Of a stretch of DNA of 64,000 bases, positions 45,790 through 55,463 are shown in pieces. Every line of letters begins with the position of its first letter. Position 1 is the stretch's first letter. The DNA comes from JBBDMC01 sp963826055 (GTDB lineage Bacteria; Pseudomonadota; Alphaproteobacteria; Rhizobiales; Kaistiaceae). The position numbers and the translations under genes were made by a program. The stretch is taken from contig CAWGVO010000009.1 of assembly GCA_963826055.1 (NCBI GenBank), forward strand, positions 682,001 to 746,000. Reading direction: 5' to 3'. Under the pieces are notes generated by a model. The model made no database searches. It saw only the letters and a list, made by a program, of their open reading frames with translations, and had not been told where the DNA came from.

Positions 45790-46227
45790 CTAGCCGCTTC
45801 GCACGGCCGCGTGCTTCATCTGGCGGACCATGTCGAACAAGCGGCGCACGGCCGTTTCGACAAACCCGTCTTCGGCCGGTGCGGGGGCGGCGTCCGCGAC
45901 CGGGCGCGCCGCCAGCGCCTCGACGCGGCCGGCAAGTGCATCGAGCCGCGTGGCGAGTGCATCGACGCTGGTGGAGAGCTGACCGACCCTGCCGGAGAGG
46001 TCATCGACCTTCTGCGCGAGCCCCGTCGCCTCGGCGAGCGGCTCGCAGCGCCACACGCCATCGCTCCTGGTGCAATGGGACAGCGACCCCGTCTCAGTAT
46101 CGAGGCGGGTGAAGCCCTGGTCGCTCGGCGCGATCTGGAAGCGCCCGGTTCCGGTCGCCGCGTCCTGGGCAAGCGCCGGCGCGGCACAAAGAACGAGGCC
46201 GGTGACGGCGATCAGGTGTCGGTGCAT
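45790..46227 (-). CDS. Secreted coiled-coil protein of unknown function
   Basis: 145 residues. A signal peptide (HLIAVTGLVLCAAPALAQ) is followed by RFQIAPSDQGFTRLDTETGSLSHCTRSDGVWRCEP, a short domain with two cysteines that recurs in alphaproteobacterial exported proteins. A coiled coil then runs over ATGLAQKVDDLSGRVGQLSTSVDALATRLDALAGRVEALA, and a short C-terminal helix follows. A structural or anchoring role is plausible but there is no direct evidence. It converges with pip. Confidence 0.75.
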   Translation of the reverse strand: MHRHLIAVTGLVLCAAPALAQDAATGTGRFQIAPSDQGFTRLDTETGSLSHCTRSDGVWRCEPLAEATGLAQKVDDLSGRVGQLSTSVDALATRLDALAGRVEALAARPVADAAPAPAEDGFVETAVRRLFDMVRQMKHAAVRSG

Positions 46228-46364
46228 GAAATGCGACCTCCGTGACGAAACGCGCGGACGGCCTCCTCAAGGTCGTATAGCACGGAAATACGCCGCCGCG
46301 CGCATTGCCTGGGCCCGATCGCGCCGATAGGGTCCCGCCCGCAGGCCCTCTTGGTTGTGATCCC

Positions 46365-46709
46365 ATGGCGACGATCTACAAGATATGCCCGGCGCCCCTC
46401 TGGCAGGCCGCCGTTGAGGCGGGCGTCTTCCGCGGTTCCGAGGTCGATCTCCGCGACGGGTTCATCCATTTCTCGACGGCGGCGCAGGTCGCCGAAACCG
46501 CCGCCAGGCATTTCGCCGGGGCAGGTGACCTGGTCCTTGTCGCGGTCGACGAGGCGCGGCTCGGCCCGGCGCTCCGCTACGAGCCCTCGCGCGGCGGCGA
46601 CTTGTTCCCCCACCTCTACGGCCCGCTCGATCCGACACGCGTGCTGTGGGTGAAGCCGTTGCCGCTCGCGCAATCCGGCCGCCACGTTTTCCCCGACCTC
46701 GCGTCATGA
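46365..46709 (+). CDS. DUF952 family protein
   Basis: 114 residues from ATG 46365. IYKICPAPLWQAAVEAGVFRGSEVDLRDGFIHFSTAAQVAETAARHF and VLVAVDEARLGPALRYEPSRGGDLFPHLYGPL match DUF952, whose fold is related to ADP-ribosyltransferase-like glutathione or cyclic proteins; the function is unproven. It overlaps pyrD by four bases (ATGA), a common pairing in alphaproteobacteria. Confidence 0.92.
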   Translation: MATIYKICPAPLWQAAVEAGVFRGSEVDLRDGFIHFSTAAQVAETAARHFAGAGDLVLVAVDEARLGPALRYEPSRGGDLFPHLYGPLDPTRVLWVKPLPLAQSGRHVFPDLAS

Positions 46710-47770
46710 CGTACCGACTGCTGCGACCATTTCTTTTCGCCATCGATGCGGAGACGGCGCACCGGCTGACGCTCCGTGCCCTGGCCGCCGCACCGCGCCG
46801 CGCCGGGCGCCAGCGGGACCAGCGTCTCGGACGCCACCTGCTCGGCCTCGATTTTCCCAACCCGCTGGGCCTCGCCGCCGGTTTCGACAAGAACGCAGAG
46901 GTGCCCGACGCCGCCCTCGGTCTCGGCTTCGGCTTCGTCGAGGTCGGCACCGTGACGCCACGACCGCAGAGCGGAAACCCGCGCCCGCGTATCTTTCGGC
47001 TGCCGGGCGACCGCGCCGTCATCAATCGGCTGGGATTCAACAACGCCGGCTTCGACGCGGTGGAACGCCGCCTGCGCCAGCGCCGTGGCGGCGGCATCCT
47101 CGGCGTCAACATCGGCGCCAACCGTGACAGCCAGGACCGCGCCGCCGACTACGCAGCCGGCGTCACCCGCTTTGCCGCCATCGCCGACTACCTGACCGTG
47201 AATATTTCTTCGCCGAACACCCCCGGCCTCCGCGACCTGCAGGAACGATCGGCCCTGAATGACCTGCTCGCCCGCGTCAGCGAAGCACGACACGCGGTCA
47301 CGCGCCGTGTGCCGATTCTGGTCAAGATCGCGCCGGACCTCGACGACGCTGCCGTCGCCGCAATCGTCGATGCGGTCGTCGCGGCCGGCATGGACGGTAT
47401 GATCGTTTCCAACACGACCGTGGCGCGCGAGGGGCTGAACCAAACGCGATCGGCGAGGGAGGAGGGGGGGCTTTCCGGCAGACCGCTCTTTCGCCGCTCG
47501 ACCGCCATACTCGCCAAGGCGCGTAAACACGCCGGCGACCGATTGGTCCTTATCGGAGTCGGCGGCGTCGATTCGCCGGATGCCGCATGGTCGAAGATTG
47601 CCGCCGGTGCCGACCTCGTCCAGCTCTACACCGGAATGGTCTACGAGGGGCCGGGTCTGCCGGCCCGCATCCTCGCCGGTCTCGCCGAGCGCCTCGACCG
47701 TGAGGGCGCTGCGTCGATCGCCGACGTTGTCGGTAGCGAGACTGCCCGCTGGGCGACGCTTGCGGCCTAG
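46706..47770 (+). CDS. pyrD: Quinone-dependent dihydroorotate dehydrogenase (class 2)
   Basis: 354 residues. The N-terminal helical membrane-association domain (YRLLRPFLFAIDAETAHRLTLRAL) marks class 2. NPLGLAAGFDKNAE, VEVGTVTPRPQSGNPRPR, NRLGFNNAG and VNIGANRDS form the FMN/orotate site, TVNISSPNTPGLRDLQ carries the catalytic Ser, and LVKIAPDLDD and GVGGVDSPDAAWSKIAAGADLVQLYTGMVYEGP bind FMN phosphate. It oxidises dihydroorotate with quinone in the fourth step of pyrimidine synthesis. Confidence 0.97.
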   Translation: MTYRLLRPFLFAIDAETAHRLTLRALAAAPRRAGRQRDQRLGRHLLGLDFPNPLGLAAGFDKNAEVPDAALGLGFGFVEVGTVTPRPQSGNPRPRIFRLPGDRAVINRLGFNNAGFDAVERRLRQRRGGGILGVNIGANRDSQDRAADYAAGVTRFAAIADYLTVNISSPNTPGLRDLQERSALNDLLARVSEARHAVTRRVPILVKIAPDLDDAAVAAIVDAVVAAGMDGMIVSNTTVAREGLNQTRSAREEGGLSGRPLFRRSTAILAKARKHAGDRLVLIGVGGVDSPDAAWSKIAAGADLVQLYTGMVYEGPGLPARILAGLAERLDREGAASIADVVGSETARWATLAA

Positions 47771-47804
47771 ACTTCGGACGACGGCAGCCCCACCGCACCG
47801 ACGA

Positions 47805-49214
47805 CTACTCCGACGCCGGCTTGCTGGTTCGCGAAGCGACGGCGCGCCCGGTGAGTTCCGCTCCGGCGTCGTGGCTGAGCCGGGCGAAGAAGAAGGCCGA
47901 CGCGGCGGTGACCGCACCGACGGTCACAAAGGCAATCTCCAATGCTTTCAGTGGCAGGCCGCCGTCCGGTGCGGCAGCTACGTGAAGGATGAAAGCGGCG
48001 GCGGCGACGCCGATGCTCTGCGCGAGTCGCTGGGCCATGGTGGAAAGGGTCGTCCCGTGGCTCATCTGGGCGAATGAAAGCTCTGCAAAATTGAGAGCGC
48101 TGACGCCGACGAGCTCGAGCGATCGAAAAACGCCGCCCAGAAACAGCGTGAGTACGATGACGACGTACCATGTGGTCGGACGGAAGAACCCGCAGGCCGC
48201 CATGAAACCGCCGGCTATGACGGCGTTCACCACGAGCAGGGCGCGAAATTCGACGTGACGATAGATGCGCGTCGCCAGGGTCCGTATGCCCAGCGCACCG
48301 ACCGCGGTTACGAAGGTGGTCGCTCCCGACTGCATGGCCGTGTAGCCGAACTGCGTCTGAAAGAGCAGCGGCAGCAGGAACGGCATTGCTCCCGAACCGA
48401 TCCGGAACACCGAGCCCGCGACAAGGCTGGCTCTAAGCGTTGGCATCTTCAAAAGTGAAAGGTCGATGACCGGCTCTTTGCTGCGCCGCGAGTGGCCAAC
48501 GTACAGGATGAGCCCGAGGGCACCGAAAAGCAGACACGCCACCGCGAAGGGGTCAAAGGCGCGGCTGGTGGCGGCCGCATCGATGCCGAACAGCAGGCTT
48601 GAAAGGCCGAGGCTGATCAGCAGCACGCCCAGTAGGTCGAAGCGCCGCCGTGCCGGTTCCTCGGTGTCCTTGATGAAGATGGTGGCCAGCACGATGCCAA
48701 CGATCCCGACCGGCAGGTTGACCCAGAAAATCCACCGCCAGGACGTGTATGACGTGAAGAAGCCGCCGACGAGCGGACCAAGGATTGGGCCCATGAATGC
48801 AGGTATGCTCATGGCCGCGAGCGCGCCCACCAGGTCCTTCTTCTCGACCGAGCGCAAAAGGATCAGACGCCCGACCGGCACCATCATGGCCCCACCGATG
48901 CCCTGAACCATTCGCGCGCACACCAGCATCGCCAGGTTGCCCGCAAACCCGCATGCCAACGAGGAAAGGGTGAAGACGGCGATGGCGACGCGGAATACCA
49001 GCCGGGAACCGAACCGGTCAGCCACCCACCCGCTGACCGGGATGAATGCCGCCAGGCTGAACATATACGCCGTCAGGGCGAGGTGGACCCGGACGGATGT
49101 TTCACCGAAATCCACGCTGATGGCCGGCAACGAGGTGGCGAGCGCGGTTGCGTCGATCTGTTGCAGAAAAAAGGCGCTCGCCACGACCAGCGGCACTACT
49201 AGGTGATATGGCAA
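47805..49214 (-). CDS. MFS transporter, DHA2 (EmrB/QacA-like) drug-efflux type
   Basis: 469 residues. The start is TTG 49214 with AAAGG nearby. Motif A is WVADRFGSRLVFRVAI, and the DHA2 segment MVQGIGGAMMVPVGRLILLRSVEKKDLVGALA plus GPILGPLVGGFFTSYTSWRWIFWVNLPVGI (motif C) are clear. About fourteen helices are expected. Antibiotic or small-molecule export is likely, but specificity cannot be read. No TetR-type regulator or membrane-fusion protein is adjacent. Confidence 0.88.
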   Translation of the reverse strand: MPYHLVVPLVVASAFFLQQIDATALATSLPAISVDFGETSVRVHLALTAYMFSLAAFIPVSGWVADRFGSRLVFRVAIAVFTLSSLACGFAGNLAMLVCARMVQGIGGAMMVPVGRLILLRSVEKKDLVGALAAMSIPAFMGPILGPLVGGFFTSYTSWRWIFWVNLPVGIVGIVLATIFIKDTEEPARRRFDLLGVLLISLGLSSLLFGIDAAATSRAFDPFAVACLLFGALGLILYVGHSRRSKEPVIDLSLLKMPTLRASLVAGSVFRIGSGAMPFLLPLLFQTQFGYTAMQSGATTFVTAVGALGIRTLATRIYRHVEFRALLVVNAVIAGGFMAACGFFRPTTWYVVIVLTLFLGGVFRSLELVGVSALNFAELSFAQMSHGTTLSTMAQRLAQSIGVAAAAFILHVAAAPDGGLPLKALEIAFVTVGAVTAASAFFFARLSHDAGAELTGRAVASRTSKPASE

Positions 49215-49295
49215 CTTCTACCTTTGCTGGCCGCACAGGGCCAGGGTCGGCGCCCGCAGCTTCTTTTTGAAATTCCAGGACGGTAACGCTTGCAG

Positions 49296-49586
49296 CTAGA
49301 CCTTGGCGCGCCCGCGGCCACCGCCGAACTTGACCAGGCGGATGACGAGCCACACCGGGAACACGATGACGGCGCCGATGAGGAAATAGCGCCACATCCA
49401 CACGATGGTCTCGAATCCGGCGTCGTACAAGTGCCGGACCAGCCTTCTGAAGCTGTTGACGATGTCGAACGGAGACACGCCCAGCGCGTTCAACACCACG
49501 CCGAGAATGAACGACAGCACCACCAGACGAACGACAACGCCACCGGGGGAGCCGCCGAAGAAGCGAACGAGCCTGTCCCTGTTCAT
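49296..49586 (-). CDS. DUF6460-like small membrane protein
   Basis: 96 residues from ATG 49586 (the frame extends to 49655). RLVRFFGGSPGGVVVRLVVLSFILGVVLNALGVSPFDI contains the first helix, and FETIVWMWRYFLIGAVIVFPVWLVIRLVKFGG the second. I recognise the pattern as DUF6460, a family of small two-helix alphaproteobacterial proteins of unknown role. The C-terminus is basic (RGRAKV). Confidence 0.7.
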   Translation of the reverse strand: MNRDRLVRFFGGSPGGVVVRLVVLSFILGVVLNALGVSPFDIVNSFRRLVRHLYDAGFETIVWMWRYFLIGAVIVFPVWLVIRLVKFGGGRGRAKV

Positions 49587-49721
49587 CCTGATCTCCGCAC
49601 CATCCTCGGCCGGCCTCTGCGACACGATATAGGCGACGCGGGCGGCGGCGTCCAACCGGCCGCCCCGGACTCGACGGAGGTCTTGACAGGAGCGGCCGAC
49701 CGCCCTTCAAGTTGGCGCTGC

Positions 49722-49795
49722 GCGGGTGTAGTTCAATGGCAGAACGGCAGCTTCCCAAGCTGCATACGAGGGTTCGATTCCCTTCACCCGCTCCA
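49722..49795 (+). tRNA. tRNA-Gly (CCC)
   Basis: 74 bases with an encoded CCA. Acceptor GCGGGTG pairs with CACCCGC. The anticodon stem GCAGC/GCTGC encloses TTCCCAA, giving anticodon CCC, and the T arm GGTTCGATTCC is standard. Confidence 0.96.
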
Positions 49796-49866
49796 GCACT
49801 CACACCAGGTTCCGGCGCAGCCAAGGGCGGCCTGCTCTCAGGCCGCGTCGTGGCCCGATGGATCGA

Positions 49867-50748
49867 TCAGGTTCGGATCGAGAAGGTGGACGATGCCGGC
49901 GTCTTGGCGCGGATGTCGGCTGCGAGCAACGTCCGCAACTCCCCGGTCACCTCCGGCGTGTAGTTGAACCAGTGGCGGAAGCCCTCCACCGCCTGGTGGA
50001 GCAACATGCCGAGTCCGTCCACGGTGCGATGGCCACGCGCCTTCGCTGCTTTCAACAGGGCGGTTTCCAGCGGCACGTAAACCACGTCATAGACGATCGC
50101 ATCGGACTTCAGCGGCGTGAGGTCGATGTTCAGTGGCGGCTGTCCGACCATGCCGAGGCTCGTCGTATTGACCAGCAGGTCGGCGACACCCATGCGCGCC
50201 GCGGCCGCTTCGATGCCAAATGCCGTCACCCCGTCGCCGAAGTGCTCGGCGAGCGCCTCGGCCTTCGCAGGCGTGCGGTTGCACACGTCCACTTCCATTC
50301 CGCGGCCGAGCAGGCCATGGATGGCGGCGCGGGTCGCGCCACCAGCTCCAACGACCAGGGCACGCCGCGCGTCCCTGTCCCAGCCGGGCACCAGTTCGTC
50401 GAGATTGCCGAGGAATCCGATCGCATCCGTGTTGCCGCCGACGAGCGCGTCGCTCTCCCACCAAAGGGTGTTGACGGCACCCATCGCCTGCGCCGCATCG
50501 TCGATGCGGTCGACGTAGCGCATGACGGCGAGCTTGTGCGGCACGGTCACGTTGCCGCCCCTCCAGCCCGCTTCCCTGAAACCCTCGAAGAAGGCCGGGA
50601 GGTCATCGGGGGCAAGGTCGATGCGCTCGTAGCTGCCGGGGATGCCGTAGCGCTTCAACCAGTAGCCGTGCAGCATCGGCGAGCGCGAATGGGCGACGGG
50701 ATGGCCGATCACGAATGCCCGTGGTGATGTCGTGGTCCCGTCGACCAT
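49867..50748 (-). CDS. aroE: Shikimate dehydrogenase
   Basis: 293 residues from ATG 50748 (GAGGGAG upstream). VIGHPVAHSRSPMLHGYWL binds shikimate. GGNVTVPHKLAVM carries the catalytic Lys and GGNTDAIGFLGNL the catalytic Asp. VVGAGGATRAAIHGLLGRGMEVDVCNRTPAKAEAL is the NADP-binding Rossmann core, and LLVNTTSLGMVGQPPLNIDL and DGLGMLLHQAVEGF are later family blocks. It reduces 3-dehydroshikimate in aromatic amino-acid synthesis. Confidence 0.96.
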   Translation of the reverse strand: MVDGTTTSPRAFVIGHPVAHSRSPMLHGYWLKRYGIPGSYERIDLAPDDLPAFFEGFREAGWRGGNVTVPHKLAVMRYVDRIDDAAQAMGAVNTLWWESDALVGGNTDAIGFLGNLDELVPGWDRDARRALVVGAGGATRAAIHGLLGRGMEVDVCNRTPAKAEALAEHFGDGVTAFGIEAAAARMGVADLLVNTTSLGMVGQPPLNIDLTPLKSDAIVYDVVYVPLETALLKAAKARGHRTVDGLGMLLHQAVEGFRHWFNYTPEVTGELRTLLAADIRAKTPASSTFSIRT

Positions 50749-50987
50749 GTTCTCTCCCTCACCGGCCGCCACTCAGATCGCCGGCATGGCTTCCCGGTTT
50801 CGGGTAGCGCCTTTGGGCCGTACAACAGTTTGGCAGGGGCGCCAATTTCCCGCCCGAGTTCTTGTATTGGCTATCCTTGCCGCACGGAAAATATTCCGGA
50901 TCGAGGGTGTACCACGGGGAACGCCCTCTGCCTCAACTTCACCTGACGCGCGAAGCCTGCGATTTGCCGGGACGGGCAGGAGCCCCC

Positions 50988-51587
50988 ATGTTGGGGCCAG
51001 AGGAGCCGCTGACCATGACACTCGACCTTGAGGCGCGCTCCGGCTGGCCGCCGGATCTCCGTCTTTATCTCGACCGTTACCCGCGCGCGGTCTGGCCGGG
51101 GCACGCCAACCTCGGCGAACTCGCCCAATTCTGGCTTCAAATCCACGACGGCTTCCGTGCCATGGATCGGGAGCTCACCGGCGCCACGACCGACCTGCGC
51201 GAGGGGCGCGTCACCCACGACCGCTTCCGGTCCTGGTTCGCGCCGCGCCTGCGGATGTTTCTGCATCACCTGGAAGGTCACCATCAAATCGAGGATTTTC
51301 AGTTCTTTCCGCTATTCGGCGCCGCCGAGCCCCGCCTGCGGAGCGGTTTCGAAGTGCTGGAGAGCGATCACCACGTCATTCACGGCGCAATGGACGAGCT
51401 TGTTAAGAGCGCCAACGATTTCCTCGGCCTGCCGGCCGGTGATTCCGACTTGTTGCGCCGGATCGGCGACCGCTACGCTGATGCCAGCGATCATCTGATG
51501 CGGCTGCTCACCCGCCACCTCGACGACGAGGAAGACCTGATCGTTCCGTTGATCCTCGATCGCGGCGAGCGCGCGCTCGGTCTCTAG
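50988..51587 (+). CDS. Hemerythrin HHE-domain protein
   Basis: 199 residues from ATG 50988 (AGGAG five bases upstream); ATG 51015 is the alternative. The four helices carry ligand-type residues: FWLQIHDGFRAMDREL, MFLHHLEGHHQIEDFQFFPLF, ESDHHVIHGAMDELV and RLLTRHLDDEEDLIVPLIL. These HHE-type motifs bind a diiron centre that senses or stores oxygen, nitric oxide or iron. There is no signal peptide or added domain. It is divergent from aroE. Confidence 0.88.
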   Translation: MLGPEEPLTMTLDLEARSGWPPDLRLYLDRYPRAVWPGHANLGELAQFWLQIHDGFRAMDRELTGATTDLREGRVTHDRFRSWFAPRLRMFLHHLEGHHQIEDFQFFPLFGAAEPRLRSGFEVLESDHHVIHGAMDELVKSANDFLGLPAGDSDLLRRIGDRYADASDHLMRLLTRHLDDEEDLIVPLILDRGERALGL

Positions 51588-51680
51588 ACCGCGACGTTGT
51601 GCGTATGCGGGCGATTGCCTAGTGTCGGTGCGTCGCGGCGTGCGGCGGCGCGCGGCGTCGGCTGAAAGGACCAGAGCCCC

Positions 51681-53102
51681 ATGGCAACAATCGGATTGGT
51701 GGGTCTCGGCGTCATGGGCGCCAACCTTGCGCTCAACATGGCCGAGAAGGGCCACGAGGTGGCCGTCTTCAACCGCACCACGGCCAAGACCGACGCTTTT
51801 GTCGCCGGGGCGGGCAATCTCGCTGCCCGGCTGACCCCCTGCCACACGGTCAAGGAACTGGTCGCTGCCATCGAGCGCCCGCGCCCCGTCGTCATCATGG
51901 TGCAGGCGGGCGCACCAGTCGACGAGCAGGCGGACGCGCTCGCCTCGGTGCTCGACGACGGCGACATGCTGATCGACGCCGGCAACGCCAACTTCCGCGA
52001 CACCCGCCGCCGGGTCAGCTTCTATATGGCGCAAGGCCTGGACTTCCTGGGCGTCGGCGTGTCCGGCGGCGAGGAGGGTGCCCGCCACGGACCGTCGATC
52101 ATGGCCGGCGGTGCAGAAACGGCGTGGCAGCGCGTGGCGCCGGTCTTCCGGGATATCGCGGCGAAGTTCGACGGTGAGCCGTGCGCCGCACTGGTCGGAC
52201 CAGAGGGCGCCGGTCATTTCGTCAAGACGATCCACAACGGCATCGAATACGCCGACATGCAGATGATCGCCGAAGTCTACGGCATCATGCGTGACGGATT
52301 GGGGATGACGCCAGCCGAGATGGCGGAGGTCTTCGCAAACTGGAACGAGGGACGGCTGAAGTCGTACCTCATCGAGATCACGGCAACCGTTCTCGCAACC
52401 AGGGACGCCGACACGGGCAAGCCGCTGGTGGAAGTCATCCGCGACGTGGCGGGACAGAAAGGCACCGGCCGCTGGTCGGCGATGGAGGCGCAGGACCTCG
52501 GCGTTCCCGCGACGGTGATCGAGGCCGCGGTCGCCGCCCGCGCCATCTCGGCGGCGCGCGATATGCGTCTCGCCGGCGCCGCCTATTTCGGTACGCCGAA
52601 GACCGCACTCGCCGGGGCGCTTGGCGAACGGGCCGCAGCGTTGAGGCTGCTCGAGCAGGCGCTCACCGCCGGCAAAATCGTCGCGTATTCGCAGGGCTTC
52701 ACGGTAATGGCGCGCGCCTCCGCGACCTGGGACTGGCATCTGCCGCTCGGCACGATCGCCAAAATCTGGCGGGCCGGCTGCATCATCCGCTCGGTATTTC
52801 TCGATGACATTGCAAGGGCGTACGGCGAAACGGGAGGCGAGACCGACCTGATGCTGGCGGAGCCGTTCGCCGGTGAGCTGAAGGCGACGGAGGCGGGTCT
52901 GCGCCGCGTGGTTGCCGAGGCGACGCTGAAGGGAATCCCGGTGCCGGCGCTCAGCCAGGCCATTGGTTTCTTTGATCTATCACGGGCGCGGCGGACGACG
53001 GCGGACCTGATCCAGGGCCAGCGCGATTTCTTCGGCGCCCACGGTTTCGAGCGCACCGACCGCGGCGGAACCGGGTTTCATGGCCCCTGGTCCGGGAGTT
53101 GA
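51681..53102 (+). CDS. gnd: 6-phosphogluconate dehydrogenase, decarboxylating
   Basis: 473 residues, the usual length. IGLVGLGVMGANLALNMAEKG and VFNRTTAKTD form the NADP fold. GVSGGEEGARHGPSIMAGG and GPEGAGHFVKTIHNGIEYADMQ hold the substrate-binding Ser/Gly, catalytic Lys, His-Asn and Glu. GQKGTGRW and IIRSVFLDDI are later blocks. It yields ribulose-5-phosphate, CO2 and NADPH in the pentose-phosphate pathway. The neighbours are not zwf or pgl. Confidence 0.97.
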   Translation: MATIGLVGLGVMGANLALNMAEKGHEVAVFNRTTAKTDAFVAGAGNLAARLTPCHTVKELVAAIERPRPVVIMVQAGAPVDEQADALASVLDDGDMLIDAGNANFRDTRRRVSFYMAQGLDFLGVGVSGGEEGARHGPSIMAGGAETAWQRVAPVFRDIAAKFDGEPCAALVGPEGAGHFVKTIHNGIEYADMQMIAEVYGIMRDGLGMTPAEMAEVFANWNEGRLKSYLIEITATVLATRDADTGKPLVEVIRDVAGQKGTGRWSAMEAQDLGVPATVIEAAVAARAISAARDMRLAGAAYFGTPKTALAGALGERAAALRLLEQALTAGKIVAYSQGFTVMARASATWDWHLPLGTIAKIWRAGCIIRSVFLDDIARAYGETGGETDLMLAEPFAGELKATEAGLRRVVAEATLKGIPVPALSQAIGFFDLSRARRTTADLIQGQRDFFGAHGFERTDRGGTGFHGPWSGS

Positions 53103-53118
53103 CGGCCCCTGTTGCGAC

Positions 53119-55200
53119 CTACTGAACGCGCACTGTGACCCGGTCCGACTGGCCGTTGCGATCGACCACGGACAGCGTCACGAAGCCGGCGCCGTCCGGG
53201 CGCCAGGTTTCGGACCGGGAAAACGGCGAGCGGCCGATCGGCACCCCGTTGGCGAAGAAGGTGAGAGGGAGGGCACCGTCGCGCACCTTGATCGTCAGCG
53301 GCGTCGAATCGCCGTCGGCGATGCCGAGGTCGACGGCGACGCCGTCCTGCGGGTAGGCGATCACCGGATGGTCGCGGGAGACGACCTCCGGCGCGCCGGG
53401 GTCGTGGAAGCGGCGGAGCGGCGCCGGCAATGAGGCGGTGGTCGCGACGATGACGCCGGCCGGCGGCGGCTTGAGCGGCACGCGCTTCGGGTCCGATACG
53501 GTCGAAGGCCTCGAACAGGATCGGCGCGGCGCTCTCGATGCCCGAGAGACCGGGCACCGGCGTCCCGTCCGGCCGCCCGACCCAGACCCCGACGACGTAT
53601 GCGCCGTCGAAGCCGATCGCCCACGCATCGCGGTAGCCGTAAGACGTGCCGGTCTTGTAGGCGACGCGTCCGGCCGAGCCGTTCACCGGCGGCGGCACGC
53701 CGGCGAGAATGTCGTCAACGTACCAGGCGGCGACCGGCGAGAGCACCGGCGCGCCGCTCGCCGCCGGCGTTTCGTCAACGCCGTCGCGAAGCGCCACCGC
53801 CGTTCCGCCGCGCGCGATCGCCGCATAGAGCGAGACGAGATCGCGGAGCGTCACGCCGACGCCGCCGAGACCGATGGCGAGACCGGGCGCCGACTCGTCG
53901 GGGAGCGTGGCATCGACGCCGGCACGCTTCAGCCGCGCCACCAGCTGCGCCGGGCCGACGGCGTTCAGCACCTTCACCGCCGGAATGTTGAGCGATTGTG
54001 TCAGCGCCTCGCGCATCGTCACCGTGCCGCGATTGCGGCCGTCGAAATTCTGCGGCGCGTAAGCGCCAAACCCCGTCGGCCGGTCCTCGATCAGACTCTC
54101 GGGGTGCGCGAGGCCCTGCTCGAAGGCGAGCCCGTAGATCAGCGGCTTCAGCGTCGAACCGGGCGAGCGTACCGCGCGCGTCATGTCGACGAAGCCGTCG
54201 CGCGCCTCCTCGAACAGACCGGCCGAGCCGACCGAGGCGACGATCGCGCCGCTGAGGTGATCGGCGACGAGGATCGCGATCGACAGTTTGGGCCCGAGCG
54301 CGGCGACGCGGTCAGCGGCGAGCGCTTCGAGCGACGCCTGAAGGTCGCGGTCGATGGTGAGGCGGTGCACGGACGCGGCCGGATCGGCGGCGCGCGCTTC
54401 CACGGCGAGGTGGGGCGCCAGCATCGGGAAGGGACGGCGCGCGCTCGGCATCCGCTCAGTTTTCGCTGCGGTCGCTGCGTCGTCAGTGATGACGCCTGCG
54501 GACGCCAGCCGGTCGAGCACGCGGTCGCGGGCCTCGTGCGCCGCCTCCGGATTGGTGTCCGGCGCCCGCGCCGTCGGCGACTGCGGCAAGGCGACGAGCA
54601 GCGCCGCCTCGGCGGTCGTCAGCCGCTTCGGCTCCTTGCCGAAGTAGGCGAGGGAAGCGGCGCGAATCCCTTCGATGTTGCCGCCGTACGGCGCGAGGGT
54701 CAGGTAAAGGTCGAGGATGTCGTTTTTGGAGAAACGCGCCTCCAGCGCCCGTGCCAGCGCGATCTGGCGAAGCTTGCCGGCGATGCTCCGCGTCGAGCCG
54801 CCGTCGATCAGCCGCGCCACCTGCATGGTCAGTGTCGAGCCGCCGCTGACGATGTGGCCGCCGGCAAGGATGAACTGGGCGGCCGCGCGGACGAAGGCGC
54901 GGGTGTCGATGCCGTGGTGGTCGTAGAAGCGGCGGTCCTCGTAGCCGATCAGCATGCGGATGAACTTCGGGTCGACGTCGGCGACGGTCGACCGGCAGCC
55001 GCCAGCGTCCGTCGGCGATGGTGAAGGGACGGAGAGGCGGCCGTCACGGTCGAGGACCACGGTGGAGGTCGCGATCGCCGCGGGATCGGGGAGGGGCGGC
55101 AGCGACGTCTCGATGCCGCGCCAGGCGACGAACGCCGGTCAGCCCGCCGACGAAGGCGAGGGACAGGGAAGCGCCGATGAGGATTTTGGCGAGGCGGGCA
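53119..55200 (-). CDS. pbpC: Penicillin-binding protein 1C (two frameshifts)
   Basis: The glycosyltransferase domain shows YEDRRFYDHHGID (catalytic Glu), GGSTLTMQVARL, ARALEARFSKNDIL and PYGGNIEGIRAAS. The transpeptidase domain shows SPGSTLKPLIYG (Ser-x-x-Lys), QSLNIPAV and YKTGTSYGYRDAW (KTG). The frame changes near 53495 after LFEAFDRI and resumes SDPKRVPLKPPPAGVI, leading to a C-terminal BiPBP_C domain that ends at 53119. The membrane anchor AAARLAKILIGASLSLAFVGG lies in another frame upstream of about 55135, and the start codon is uncertain, so the 5' limit is approximate. PbpC polymerises peptidoglycan. It is paired with the alpha-2-macroglobulin gene as in enterobacteria (yfhM-pbpC). 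Confidence 0.85.
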
Positions 55201-55264
55201 GCAGCGCGTTTCCCCTCTCCCCTTGTGGATACGTTTGCACAACCATGTGGTTTGCTCGACGGCC

Positions 55265-55427
55265 AACCCTCCCCCTGCGGGAGGGTCGAAACTGCGCTAG
55301 CAGTTTCGGGGAGGGGTTTGGCGGTGGTGTCGACACTGCCGTCATCAGCGTTTGCGCTGGCGGTGGCACGACCCCTCCCCAAAACGCGCGTTGACGCGCG
55401 TTTTGACCCTCCCGCAGGGGGAGGGTT
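55265..55427. repeat. Mosaic intergenic element of nested inverted repeats
   Basis: The outer arms AACCCTCCCCCTGCGGGAGG (from 55265) and its complement (to 55427) flank the element. A second pair, CGGGGAGGGGT (55308-55318) and ACCCCTCCCC (55371-55381), lies inside. Two small hairpins are also present: GAAACTG-N6-CAGTTTC (55287-55307) and AAAACGCGCG-N4-CGCGCGTTTT (55381-55404). A further CCCTCTCCCCTTGTGG stretch lies at 55205-55225. The design resembles dispersed extragenic palindromic repeats of alphaproteobacteria. It separates the alpha-2-macroglobulin and pbpC genes. Any in-frame translation is accidental. Confidence 0.8.
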
Positions 55428-55463
55428 AGGCCCGCTTCCCGGTGCCACTGACGCCATGGCCGC

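Noticed and set aside
53119..55060. Treating pbpC, the alpha-2-macroglobulin gene and urtB as true pseudogenes
   Set aside because: All catalytic and structural motifs persist across the frame changes and no stop-codon accumulation or deletions are seen; single indels fit sequencing error better.
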